Below are positions 50,707-59,017 of a DNA stretch of 64,000 nt, one piece after another. Each line of letters starts with the position of its first letter. Position 1 is the first letter of the stretch. Both the position numbers and the translations under genes were made by a program. Location of the stretch: assembly GCF_948472415.1 (NCBI RefSeq), contig NZ_OX419519.1, positions 3,472,001 to 3,536,000 of the forward strand, written 5' to 3'. The notes under the pieces were generated by a model, which was not told the DNA's origin, searched no databases, and saw nothing but the letters and a program-made list of their open reading frames with translations. The stretch is from Kitasatospora fiedleri (GTDB lineage: Bacteria; Actinomycetota; Actinomycetes; Streptomycetales; Streptomycetaceae).

Positions 50707-50806
50707 GCCCCGACCTCCCCGCCCCGCCCCGCGCCCTGCGGGCGCGCAGCCGTCGCCTCCACACCGCCGCCGACCGCCGGCCGCCGGGTCCGAATCCGAG
50801 TGGGTG

Positions 50807-51841
50807 TCATGCGCGGGCCTTCCCCCGTCGTGCGAAGTACAGGAAGAACGGTCCGCCGAGGACGGCCGTGACGATGCCGACCTGGAGCTCGCCGGGGCGG
50901 CCCAGGACGCGGCCGAGGACGTCCGCGCCGAGCAGCAGGACGGGGGCCAGGACGGCGCAGTACGGGAGCAGCCAGCGCAGGTCGGGGCCGGTGAGGGCGC
51001 GGACCAGATGGGGGACCATCAGGCCGACGAAGACGATCGGGCCGCACGCGGCGGTGGCCGCCCCGCACAGCAGGGTGACGGCGACGATCGCGGCGGCCCG
51101 GATCGCGGCCGGCCTGGCCCCGAGGGCCCGGGCCGCGTCGTCGCCGAGCGCGAGCGCGTTGAGCGGACGGGCCAGGCCGAGCGCGAGCAGCGCGCCGAGG
51201 GCGACGAACGGCAGGATGCCGAGCACGGTGGAGGTCTGGGCGCTGGCCAGCGAGCCGACCGTCCAGAAGCGCATCTTGTCGAGCGAGGCGGTGTCCAGCA
51301 GCATCACGGCGCTGACGTACGAGTAGAGGGTGGCGTTGAGCGCGGCTCCGGCCAGCGCGAGCCGGGCGGGGGTGGCGCCGCGTCCGCCGCCGACCGCGTA
51401 CACCAGGACGGAGACCAGGGCGGCCCCGGCCAGCGCCCACCAGACGTACCCGGTGAAGGAGGTGACGCCGAGCACGGCGGCGGCGGTGGCGACGGCGGCG
51501 GAGGCGCCGGCGTTGATGCCGAGCAGGCCGGGATCGGCGAGCGGGTTGCGGGTGAGGGCCTGCATGACGCCGCCGGCCAGGCCGAGCGCGGTGCCGGCGA
51601 GCAGCCCGAGCAGGGTGCGGGGCAGCCGCATCCGGTGGACGACGGTGTACTCGGGGGCGTTCGGGTCGAGCAGGCCGTGCCAGACCCCGGCGGGGCTCAG
51701 CTGCCGGGCGCCGAGGCCGAGGCTGAGCACCAGGACGGCCAGCAGCACGAGCAGCCCGGCGGCCAGGCCGAGCGTGCGGGGCGAGCCGCGGCGGGCGGGG
51801 GTGGCGGCGCCGGGTATCGGGAGGGAGCCGGTGGTGCTCAA
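50807..51841 (-). CDS. FecCD-type siderophore permease 1
   Basis: 344 residues. MRLPRTLLGLLAGTALGLAGGVMQALTRNPLADPGLLGINAGA is the family signature, with LGARPAAIRAAAIV and VGIVTAVLGGPFFLYFARRG later. About ten membrane helices. The start appears to be a TTG with GGAG 5 nt upstream. It is the first gene of the permease-ATPase operon and sits divergent from the binding-protein gene, with a DtxR/DmdR-type box in the gap. Confidence 0.92.
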   Translation of the reverse strand: MSTTGSLPIPGAATPARRGSPRTLGLAAGLLVLLAVLVLSLGLGARQLSPAGVWHGLLDPNAPEYTVVHRMRLPRTLLGLLAGTALGLAGGVMQALTRNPLADPGLLGINAGASAAVATAAAVLGVTSFTGYVWWALAGAALVSVLVYAVGGGRGATPARLALAGAALNATLYSYVSAVMLLDTASLDKMRFWTVGSLASAQTSTVLGILPFVALGALLALGLARPLNALALGDDAARALGARPAAIRAAAIVAVTLLCGAATAACGPIVFVGLMVPHLVRALTGPDLRWLLPYCAVLAPVLLLGADVLGRVLGRPGELQVGIVTAVLGGPFFLYFARRGKARA

Positions 51842-51904
51842 GGGTGCTCCGGATCGGTCGGGGACGGGCCGGCGGGACCCCCGGGGGACCCTCCGTACCG
51901 GTAC

Positions 51905-51923
51905 TTAGGTTAGGTTAACCTGC
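51905..51923. promoter_or_regulatory. DtxR/DmdR (IdeR)-type iron box
   Basis: TTAGGTTAGGTTAACCTGC matches 16 of 19 positions of the DtxR/IdeR consensus TTAGGTTAGGCTAACCTAA. It lies between the divergent permease and binding-protein genes, 64 bp from one start and about 97 bp from the other, so a single iron-loaded repressor could close both operons. Confidence 0.85.
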
Positions 51924-52019
51924 GTACGTCCGGCGGCCGCCGCCGGGTACCCGCACCTCGGCGCCCCCACCGACGTGCCGCTCCGCCCTGCTCCGAACCG
52001 CCCGAACCGAGGTACCGCC

Positions 52020-53060
52020 ATGTCGTCTTCCCCCCGCCTGACCCGCCGCGGCCTGCTCGCCGCGGGCGGAGCCACCGCCCTGGGCGCGGTCCTCGCCGCC
52101 TGCGGCTCCTCCGGCGACGGGAAGGCGTCCGGCGGGGCCGGGTCCGGCTCGACGGCGGCCGGCGGCCCGTGGACCTTCACCGACGACCGCCCGCAGGCCG
52201 TCACCGCGAAGACCGTTCCGAGCCGGGTGGTGGCCTTCACCGGCGCCGCCGCCGCGCTCGCCGACTTCGGCCTGGACAAGCAGCTGGTCGGCGTCTTCGG
52301 CGAGACCAAGTCGGCCGACGGCAAGGCCGACCCGCAGGCCGGCAGCCTGGACGTGGACAAGGTCGAGATCATCGGCAACGCCTGGGGCGAGTTCTCGATC
52401 GAGAAGTACGCGGCGCTGCGCCCCGAGCTGCTGGTGACCCACATGTACGACCCGGGCGCGTACTGGTACGTGCCGGACGAGTCCAAGGACAAGATCCTGG
52501 CGCTCGCCCCGCAGGCGCTGATCTCCACCGGCCGGGTGACCATCACCCAGCCGATCGAGCACTACGCCAAGCTCGCCGAGTCGCTGGGCGCGGACCTCAA
52601 GGCGCAGCGGGTCGTGGACGCCAAGGCCCGGTTCGAGAAGGCGTCCGAGGAGCTGCGGCAGGCGGTCAAGGCGGCCGGCGGCGTCAAGGTGATGGCCTGC
52701 TCCGGCAGCGCCGACCTGTTCTACGTCTCCAACCCGAAGGTCTCCTGCGACCTGATCTACTTCGCCGAGCTGGGCGTGGAGTTCATCCAGCCGGAGAAGA
52801 CCGACGGCGGCGACTACTACGAGGGCCTGAGCTGGGAGAACGCCGGCAAGTACCCGGCCGACCTGCTGCTGCTCGACCAGCGCTCCACCGCCCTCCAGCC
52901 CAAGGACCTGACCGCCAAGCCCTCCTGGGGCCAGCTGCCCGCCGTCAAGGCCGAGCAGATCACCCCGTGGGACGCGGTGCCGCGGTTCTCGTACGCCGGG
53001 TTCGCCCCGCTGATCGAACGGCTGACCGCCGCGATCCAGAAGTCCCGCAAGCTGAGCTGA
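52020..53060 (+). CDS. Siderophore-binding lipoprotein (FecB/FhuD-like)
   Basis: 346 residues. The N-terminus combines a twin-arginine motif (LTRRGLLAAGG) with a lipobox (VLAAC, Cys28), so it may be a Tat-exported lipoprotein. The mature part is a periplasmic-binding fold: PSRVVAFTGAAAALADFGL, LRPELLVTHMYDPGAYWYV, ELGVEFIQPEKTDGGDYYEGLSWE and FSYAGFAPLIERLTAAI. It should bind the Fe-siderophore outside the membrane and deliver it to the FecCD permeases encoded on the other strand. Confidence 0.9.
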   Translation: MSSSPRLTRRGLLAAGGATALGAVLAACGSSGDGKASGGAGSGSTAAGGPWTFTDDRPQAVTAKTVPSRVVAFTGAAAALADFGLDKQLVGVFGETKSADGKADPQAGSLDVDKVEIIGNAWGEFSIEKYAALRPELLVTHMYDPGAYWYVPDESKDKILALAPQALISTGRVTITQPIEHYAKLAESLGADLKAQRVVDAKARFEKASEELRQAVKAAGGVKVMACSGSADLFYVSNPKVSCDLIYFAELGVEFIQPEKTDGGDYYEGLSWENAGKYPADLLLLDQRSTALQPKDLTAKPSWGQLPAVKAEQITPWDAVPRFSYAGFAPLIERLTAAIQKSRKLS

Positions 53061-53071
53061 AGGGCCATCGG

Positions 53072-53929
53072 ATGACCGGCCAGGCCCAGGAGTACGACTT
53101 CTTCCCGGCGCACGTGGTGCGCACCCGGCGGCTCGGCCCGACCATGCTGCGGGTCACCTTCGGCGGCGAGGCGCTGCGCGGCTTCGCGAGCGGCGGACGC
53201 GACCAGTCCTTCTCGCTCTTCCTGCCGCGGCCCGGCCAGGACGAGCCCCTCCTCCCGTACCGGGAGGGCGAGGGCTGGTTCCGGGCGTGGCGGGCGCTCC
53301 CGGCGGGCGAGCGGGCCGTGATGCGCTCGTACACCGTCCGCGCGCAGCGGACCGAACCACCCGAGGTGGACGTCGACTTCGCCCTGCACGGCACCGGGGA
53401 CGGCCCGGGCGGGGCGCCCTCCGGGCCGGCCGCCGGCTGGGCCGCGACGGCGGGGCCGGGCGCGCGGGTGGTGCTGCTCGGGCCGGCCGTCGCCGACAAC
53501 CGCTCGGTGGCCTTCCGGCCGCCCGCGGACACCGGCTTCGTGCTGCTGCTGGCCGACGAGACAGCGCTGCCCGCGGCCGGCGGCATCCTGGACCGGCTGC
53601 CGGCCGGCACCCGCGCCCTGGTCTGGATCGAGGTCCCGGACGCCACCGACGTCCAGGACCTGCCCGCCCCCGACGGCGTGGACATCAGCTGGCTGGTGCG
53701 CCCGCCCGGCGCGCCCTCCGGGCTGCTCGACGCCCTGCGCGCGGCCGACCTGCCCGCCGGCGCCCCGTACGCCTGGATCGCCGGCGAGTCCGGCACCGTC
53801 AAGGAGCTGCGCCGCCACCTGGTGCGCGAACGCGGCGTCGACAAGCGCGCGGTGACCTTCTCCGGCTACTGGCGGCGCGGCGCCTCCGAGGACCGGCTGC
53901 GCGAGGAGGCGTACGCCGAGCCGTCCTGA
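53072..53929 (+). CDS. Siderophore-interacting protein (FAD-dependent ferric-siderophore reductase)
   Basis: 285 residues, 11 nt after the binding-protein stop, so co-transcribed. The SIP signature is clear: [43 protein letters not shown] (FAD-binding), [29 protein letters not shown], and the C-terminal [38 protein letters not shown]. It should reduce Fe(III)-siderophore in the cytosol to release Fe(II). Confidence 0.94.
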   Translation: MTGQAQEYDFFPAHVVRTRRLGPTMLRVTFGGEALRGFASGGRDQSFSLFLPRPGQDEPLLPYREGEGWFRAWRALPAGERAVMRSYTVRAQRTEPPEVDVDFALHGTGDGPGGAPSGPAAGWAATAGPGARVVLLGPAVADNRSVAFRPPADTGFVLLLADETALPAAGGILDRLPAGTRALVWIEVPDATDVQDLPAPDGVDISWLVRPPGAPSGLLDALRAADLPAGAPYAWIAGESGTVKELRRHLVRERGVDKRAVTFSGYWRRGASEDRLREEAYAEPS

Positions 53930-53979
53930 CCCGCTCCTCCCGGAGGACCGGTCCGGCCCGTCCCGACCCGCTGCTCCCG

Positions 53980-54010
53980 AAGGCCCGCCCGGCACCCCCG
54001 GGCGGGCCTT
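53980..54010 (+). terminator. Hairpin terminator after the SIP gene
   Basis: AAGGCCCGCCCGG (53980-53992) pairs perfectly with the sequence at 53998-54010, with a 5-nt loop CACCC. It closes the binding-protein/SIP operon before the sodF promoter. Confidence 0.85.
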
Positions 54011-54050
54011 CGGCGTTCCGCCACGGCGGCTTCATGCCCCCTCAGTGTTC

Positions 54051-54067
54051 TTGCAATCGAGTTGCAA
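54051..54067. promoter_or_regulatory. Nur (nickel uptake regulator) box in the sodF promoter
   Basis: TTGCAATCGAGTTGCAA is TTGCAA-N5-TTGCAA, exactly the reported S. coelicolor Nur consensus tTGCaa-N5-ttGCAA. It lies 52 bp before the Fe-SOD start codon. In S. coelicolor, nickel-bound Nur represses sodF. Confidence 0.88.
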
Positions 54068-54119
54068 TAAGGTGGCACTCGCAACTGACCCTCCGTCGAC
54101 CGAGAAGGGCTGCTCAGCC

Positions 54120-54719
54120 ATGGGTGCCTACACGCTGCCTGACCTCCCGTACGACTACTCCGCCCTCGAGCGCGCGATGTCCGCCGAGATCCTGGAACTG
54201 CACCACTCCAAGCACCACCAGGCGTACGTCAACGGCGCCAACTCGACGCTGGAACAGCTCGCCGAGGCCCGCGACAAGGACCAGCTCGGCGGCCTGGTCG
54301 GCCTCCAGAAGACGCTGGCCTTCAACCTCTCCGGCCACGTCCTGCACTCGCTGTTCTGGCAGAACCTCTCCCCCGAGGGCGGCGACCGCCCCGAGGGCCC
54401 GCTCGCCGACGCCCTCACCGAGCACTTCGGCTCCTTCGAGGCGTTCCGGAAGCAGCTCACCACCGCCACCGTCGGCGTCCAGGGCTCCGGCTGGGGCATC
54501 CTCTCCTGGGAGCCGCTCGGCCGGCGCCTGATCGTCGAGCAGGTCTACGACCACCACGGCAACGTCGGCCAGGGCACCACCCCGCTGCTCGCCTTCGACG
54601 CCTGGGAGCACGCCTACTACCTCCAGTACAAGAACGTCCGCCCCGACTACGTCACCCGCCTCTGGGACGTCGTCAACTGGCAGGACGTCAGCGCCCGTTA
54701 CGCCGCCACCCAGGGCTGA
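54120..54719 (+). CDS. sodF: Iron superoxide dismutase
   Basis: 199 residues. [36 protein letters not shown] is the Fe/Mn-SOD N-terminus. Metal ligands by alignment are His28, His76 ([10 protein letters not shown]), Asp160 and His164 ([13 protein letters not shown]). Gln at the active-site position before FW/near GSGW suggests iron type. Start at 54120, with AGAAGGG upstream. The Nur box upstream indicates it is the SodF alternative to nickel SodN, expressed when nickel is scarce. The gene converges with the MFS pseudogene. Confidence 0.94.
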   Translation: MGAYTLPDLPYDYSALERAMSAEILELHHSKHHQAYVNGANSTLEQLAEARDKDQLGGLVGLQKTLAFNLSGHVLHSLFWQNLSPEGGDRPEGPLADALTEHFGSFEAFRKQLTTATVGVQGSGWGILSWEPLGRRLIVEQVYDHHGNVGQGTTPLLAFDAWEHAYYLQYKNVRPDYVTRLWDVVNWQDVSARYAATQG

Positions 54720-54763
54720 CCACCGACGGCCGGGCGGACGGCTCCCCCCGCCGCCCGGCCCCC

Positions 54764-56202
54764 TCAGGCCCGGCCCGACCGCCGCGAGGCCCGCCCGGCC
54801 AGCGCGGCCGCGCCCAGGAAGGCCGCCGCCGCGACCAGCGCCGCGGCGTGCAGCCCGCGCACCGGGCCCAGCGTGCCCGTCAGGGTGCCGAACAGCGCCA
54901 CGCCGAGCGAACTGCCCGCCTGGCGGGCGACGTTGAACACCGCCGAGGCCGTCCCCGCCACCCCCGCCGGAGCCGCCTCCAGTACCGCGACGGTCGCCGC
55001 CACCACGGTCAGCGGCGTCGCCAGACCGGTCGCCGTCAAGGCGAACAGCAGCACCGGGTACGGGGTGTGCGGCCCGACCGCCAGCCAGCCCAGGAACCCC
55101 GCCGACCCCAGCAGCAGCGCCCCGGCCATCGTCGGGTACGGGCCGCGCCGGGCCGCCAGCCTGCTGGACAGCGGCGCCGCGAGCAGCCCCATGCCCACCG
55201 ACGGCAGCAGTGCCAGCCCCGTCGCCCACGAGCCGTAGTGGCGCTCCTGCTGGAAGTGCAGCGTCAGCACGTACAGCATCCCGTAGTACCCGAGGCTGAG
55301 CAGCAGGCCGACCGCGTCCACCGCCGCGAGCCGGCCGTCCCGCAGCAGCGCGGGCGGCAGCAGCGGCACCCGGCCGTCCGGGTCCCGCCGCGACCGCCGC
55401 TCCAGGCGCAGCTCCACCCGGGCGAACCCGGCCAGCGCCGCCGCCCCCACCACGAACGCCGCCGCCACCCACGGCGAGCCCCAGCCCCGCGCACCCGCCT
55501 CGTTCACGCCCCCGACCAGCGCCACCAGGCCCAGCACGCCCAGCAGTTGGCCCGCCGGATCGCCGCGCCGCGCCGACCGCCCCTCCGGCCGTCGTCCCTC
55601 CGCCGCCGGCCCGACGTACCGGTACGTCAGCAGCGCGGCCAGCGCCGCGACCGGCAGGTTCACCCAGAACACCCACCGCCAGCCCAGCCCGGCCACCAGC
55701 AGCCCGCCCACCGCCGGCCCCGCGCCGAACGCCACCGCCGAGACCAGCCCCCACACCCCGACCGCCCGGGCCCGCAGCGCACCGTCCGGGTACGCCGCGC
55801 GCAGCAGCGCGAACGAGGCCGGCACCAGCAGCGCCGCCCCCGCCCCCTGCGCGAACCTGGCCCCGACCAGCACCGCCCCGACCCGGCCGCCGCGGAGAGC
55901 GCCGAGGCCGCCGCGAACAGCCCCAGCCCCGCCAGGTACAGCCGCCGGTGCCCGAACCGGTCGCCCAGCCCACCGCCGAGCAGCAGCAGCCCGGCGAACA
56001 CCGTGCTGTACCCGTCCACCACCCACTGCAGCCCCGCCGCCCCCACCCCCAGCGAGGCCCGGACGTCCGGCACCGCCACGTTGACCACCGTGACGTCGAG
56101 CATCACCAGGAAGTGGCCCAGGCTCAGCGCGACCAGCGGCGGCAGGGCGAGCCGCGCCGCCGGCGGCCGGACGGGCGTCCGCGTCATCCGTACGAAAGTC
56201 AT
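54764..56202 (-). pseudogene. Frameshifted DHA2-type MFS drug efflux gene
   Basis: The N-terminal part reads in one frame from ATG 56202 (LALPPLVALSLGHFLVMLDVTVVNVAVPDVRASLGVGAAGLQWVV, GDRFGHRRLYLAGLGLFAAASALSAAA) and the remainder in another from VGAVLVGARFAQGAGAALLVPASFALLRAAYP to the end. The switch is at a C-run at about 55882-55884 (GGG in the coding strand); one extra G would restore the frame. It is either a recent inactivation or a sequencing error in a GC-rich stretch. If repaired, the protein is about 480 residues and typical of 14-helix pumps. The divergent ArsR-type regulator is 74 bp from the start. Confidence 0.85.
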
Positions 56203-56276
56203 GACGGCAGTCTCCGCGCGAAACACTTCGCCGCCTGACGAACCGTGCCCGTCCCGGGCCGTCCTAGGCTGGAGGC

Positions 56277-57071
56277 GTGCCCGTTCCCACCTCTTCCCCC
56301 GCGCCCTCCGCTTCCCCCGCGCCCTCCGCCGGCCAGCCCGACGTCGCCCGGGCCGCCGCCCTGTTCGCCGACCCGTCCCGGGCCCGGATGCTCAAGGCGC
56401 TCAGTGACGGGCGCGACCTGTCCGGCGCCGTCCTCGCCGCCGAGGCGGGCATCGGCGCGCCCACCGCCAGCGCCCACCTGGCCAGGCTCGTCGACGCCGG
56501 ACTGGTCACCGTCCGCAGCCACGGCCGCAACCGCTTCTACCGGCTGGCCGGCCCCGAGGTCGGTCACGCCCTGGAAGCCCTCGCCCTGATCGCGCCCCCG
56601 CTGCCGATCACCTCGCTGCGCGACAGCGGCACCACCAACGCGCTGCGCCGCGCCCGCACCTGCTACGACCACCTGGCCGGGCGGCTCGGCGTCGCCCTGA
56701 TGGGCGCCCTGCTCGAACAGCGCCTGCTCACCGGCCACGACGGCACCCACCACCCGGCCACCGCCGTCCACGACCGCGCCTCCGGCTACGGCCACGACCA
56801 CCACTACCGGCTCACCGCGTCCGGCCGGGCCGCCCTGCACCGGCTCGGCATCGACCTGGACGCCCTCCCGCCCCGCCGCCCGCTGGTCCGCTACTGCGTC
56901 GACTGGAGCGAACAGCAGCACCACCTGGCCGGCGCCACCGGAGCCGCCCTCACCGCCCGCCTGCTCACCCTGGGCTGGCTCCGCCACGGCGCCAGCCCCC
57001 GCGTCGTCCACCTCACCCCGTCCGGCACCACCGGCCTCGCCGACTGGATCGGCCTCCGGCTCCCCGCCTGA
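56277..57071 (+). CDS. ArsR-type winged-helix regulator
   Basis: 264 residues. After a Pro/Ser leader, the HTH of ArsR type is clear: DPSRARMLKALSDGRDLSGAVLAAEAGIGAPTASAHLARLVDAGLVTVRSHGRNRFYRLAG (about 33-92). A C-terminal half of about 170 residues is helical with HDGTHHP and YGHDHHYR histidine clusters that may bind metal. It is divergent from the frameshifted MFS gene and presumably its repressor. The GTG is preceded by TAGGCT 6 nt away, suggesting leaderless translation. Confidence 0.88.
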   Translation: MPVPTSSPAPSASPAPSAGQPDVARAAALFADPSRARMLKALSDGRDLSGAVLAAEAGIGAPTASAHLARLVDAGLVTVRSHGRNRFYRLAGPEVGHALEALALIAPPLPITSLRDSGTTNALRRARTCYDHLAGRLGVALMGALLEQRLLTGHDGTHHPATAVHDRASGYGHDHHYRLTASGRAALHRLGIDLDALPPRRPLVRYCVDWSEQQHHLAGATGAALTARLLTLGWLRHGASPRVVHLTPSGTTGLADWIGLRLPA

Positions 57072-57183
57072 ACCCTCCCAGCCCTCCCCGCCCTTCCCTC
57101 CTTCCCCTCCGCCGCCCTCTCACGTGGCCCTCCCCGCCCTTCCCCCTTCCTCTCCGCCGTCCGCCATCCCCTAACGTGGCCCC

Positions 57184-58089
57184 ATGAACGCGGAACCCGA
57201 CGACGCGGTACGGGAGTTCGAGCACCACCGGCAGCGGCTGTTCTCGCTGGCCTACCGGATGCTCGGGTCGGCCGCCGAGGCCGAGGACACCGTGCAGGAC
57301 GCGTACCTGCGCTGGCACGGCGCCGAGCCCGGGCAGGTCGCGGCACCCGGGCCGTGGCTCAACAAGGTGGTCGCCAACCTCTGCCTGAACCGGCTCACCT
57401 CGGCCCGGGCCCGGCGCGAGGAGTACCCGGGCACCTGGCTGCCGGAGCCGGTGGCGAGCGGGGCGCTCGGGCCGATGGAGCGGGCCGAGCAGCGCGAAGC
57501 CGTCTCCTTCGCGGTGCTCACCATGATGGAGCGGCTCTCCCCGCCCGAACGCGCCGCCGTCGTGCTGCGCGACGCCTTCGCCTACAGCCACCGGGAGATC
57601 GCCGGCGTCCTGGACTGCACCGAGGCCGCCGCCCGCCAGCTCTACCACCGCGGCCGCAAGCACCTCGTCGACGAGGCCCCGCACCCCGGCCCCGTCGACG
57701 CCGAACAGAACGCCGCCCTGCTCGGCCGCTTCCTGCGCGCGGCCTCGGACGGCGCCCTGGACCAGCTCGAACAGCTCCTCGCCGCCCAGGTCGTGGTCTG
57801 GTCGGACGGCGGCGGCAAGGTCCGCGCCGCGCTCCGGCCGGTGCACGGCCGCACCAACGCGGCCCGCTTCCTGGCCGGCCTGTTCGAACGGTTCACCGAC
57901 GGCGTCCGGTTCGAACTCGCCGAGGCCAACGGCAGCCCCGTCCTGCTCGGCTGGGAGGGCGAGGACCTCACCTCCGTCGGCGTGCTGGACGCCGGGCCCG
58001 ACGGCGTCACCGGCATCCGCATCCTGCGCAACCCGGACAAGCTCGCCCACTACGCGCGACGGCACCGCGCGCTGTCACAGAACGGCTGA
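57184..58089 (+). CDS. ECF41-type sigma factor (SigJ-like) with SnoaL-like C-terminus
   Basis: 301 residues. Sigma2: HRQRLFSLAYRMLGSAAEAEDTVQDAYLRW; sigma4: RLSPPERAAVVLRDAFAYSHREIAGVLDCTEAAARQLYHRGRKHL. The C-terminal extension is the SnoaL-like domain of ECF41, with the two hallmark motifs DGGGK (VVWSDGGGKVRAALRPVHG) and NPDKL (ILRNPDKLAHYARRH). ECF41 factors are controlled by this extension and transcribe an adjacent oxidoreductase/epimerase/decarboxylase gene, which follows here. TAACGT stands 6 nt before the ATG, indicating a leaderless start. Confidence 0.93.
   Translation: MNAEPDDAVREFEHHRQRLFSLAYRMLGSAAEAEDTVQDAYLRWHGAEPGQVAAPGPWLNKVVANLCLNRLTSARARREEYPGTWLPEPVASGALGPMERAEQREAVSFAVLTMMERLSPPERAAVVLRDAFAYSHREIAGVLDCTEAAARQLYHRGRKHLVDEAPHPGPVDAEQNAALLGRFLRAASDGALDQLEQLLAAQVVVWSDGGGKVRAALRPVHGRTNAARFLAGLFERFTDGVRFELAEANGSPVLLGWEGEDLTSVGVLDAGPDGVTGIRILRNPDKLAHYARRHRALSQNG
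58073..58079 (+). promoter_or_regulatory. ECF41-type -35 element for the epimerase gene
   Basis: TGTCACA lies inside the last codons of the sigma gene, 72 bp before the epimerase ATG. It matches the ECF41 -35 motif TGTCACA; the expected -10 CGTC is replaced by CGGT at 15 nt spacing. This would let the sigma factor drive its partner. Confidence 0.6.
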
Positions 58090-58150
58090 CCGCCCGGTTC
58101 CTACCAGGGAGAGCCCCACTGCTGCCCCCTCCCCGGAAGGAACCCGGACC

Positions 58151-58963
58151 ATGAACGACCTCGCCACCCCCTCCGCCCCCTCCCCTCTCCCCTCCGCCCC
58201 CGACCGGCCGCTGCTGGTGACCGGCGCGACCGGCGTCCTCGGCCGCGAGGTGCTGCGCCACGCCCTCGCCACCGGCCGTCCCGTCCGCGCCCTCACCCGG
58301 CGCACCACCCCGCCCACCGACGCCGACACCCACTGGCACACCGGCGACCTGACCGCCGGCACCGGCCTGGACGAGGCGTTCGCCGGCGTCGACGCGGTGA
58401 TCCACTGCGCCAGCGACCCGCGGCACCCGAAGAACGACCTGCCCGCCTTCCGCCACCTGCTGGCGGCCGCCCGGCGGACCGGCGTCCGGCACGTCGTCAA
58501 CATCTCGATCGTCGGCGTCGACCGGATTCCGATGGCCTACTACCGGATCAAGCTCCAGGGCGAGCAGCTCCTCGCCGGGTCCGGCCTCGGCTGGACCACC
58601 CTGCGCGCCACCCAGTTCCCCCAGCTCCTGGACGGCATGCTCCGCCCGCTCGCCAAGCTCCCCGTCCTCCCGATGCTCTCCCGCACCCCCGTCCAGCCCG
58701 TCCACCCCGCCGAGGTCGCCGCCCGCCTCGTCGAACTCGCCCTCGGCGACCCGGCCGGCTCGGCCGCCGACTTCGCCGGACCCGAGATCCACCCCGCCAC
58801 CGACCTCGCCGCCGACTGGCTCCGCGCCCGCGGCAGCCGCCGCCGCGTCCTGCCCCTGCACCTCCCCGGCCGGGCCGGCCGCCTGCTGCGCGAGGGCGCC
58901 CTCACCTCCCCCGGGCACGCCTGCGGCACCCGCACCTGGGCCGAGTACCTGGCCGAACGCTAG
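58151..58963 (+). CDS. NAD(P)-dependent epimerase/oxidoreductase (NmrA/SDR), ECF41 partner
   Basis: 270 residues with GGAAGG before the ATG. Rossmann motif PLLVTGATGVLGREVLRHAL (GxxGxxG), HTGDLTAGTGLDEAFAGVDAVIHCASD, and HVVNISIVGVDRIPMAYYRIKLQGEQLL with a YxxxK-like YYRIK give an atypical extended SDR/NmrA-type protein. This epimerase class is one of the three COE partner types that accompany ECF41 sigma factors. The substrate is unknown. It starts 61 bp after the sigma stop. Confidence 0.9.
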   Translation: MNDLATPSAPSPLPSAPDRPLLVTGATGVLGREVLRHALATGRPVRALTRRTTPPTDADTHWHTGDLTAGTGLDEAFAGVDAVIHCASDPRHPKNDLPAFRHLLAAARRTGVRHVVNISIVGVDRIPMAYYRIKLQGEQLLAGSGLGWTTLRATQFPQLLDGMLRPLAKLPVLPMLSRTPVQPVHPAEVAARLVELALGDPAGSAADFAGPEIHPATDLAADWLRARGSRRRVLPLHLPGRAGRLLREGALTSPGHACGTRTWAEYLAER

Positions 58964-59017
58964 CCCCCCAGCCCCTGCCCGCCCTTCCTCTTCTCCCTCC
59001 CCCTCCTTCTCCCTCCC

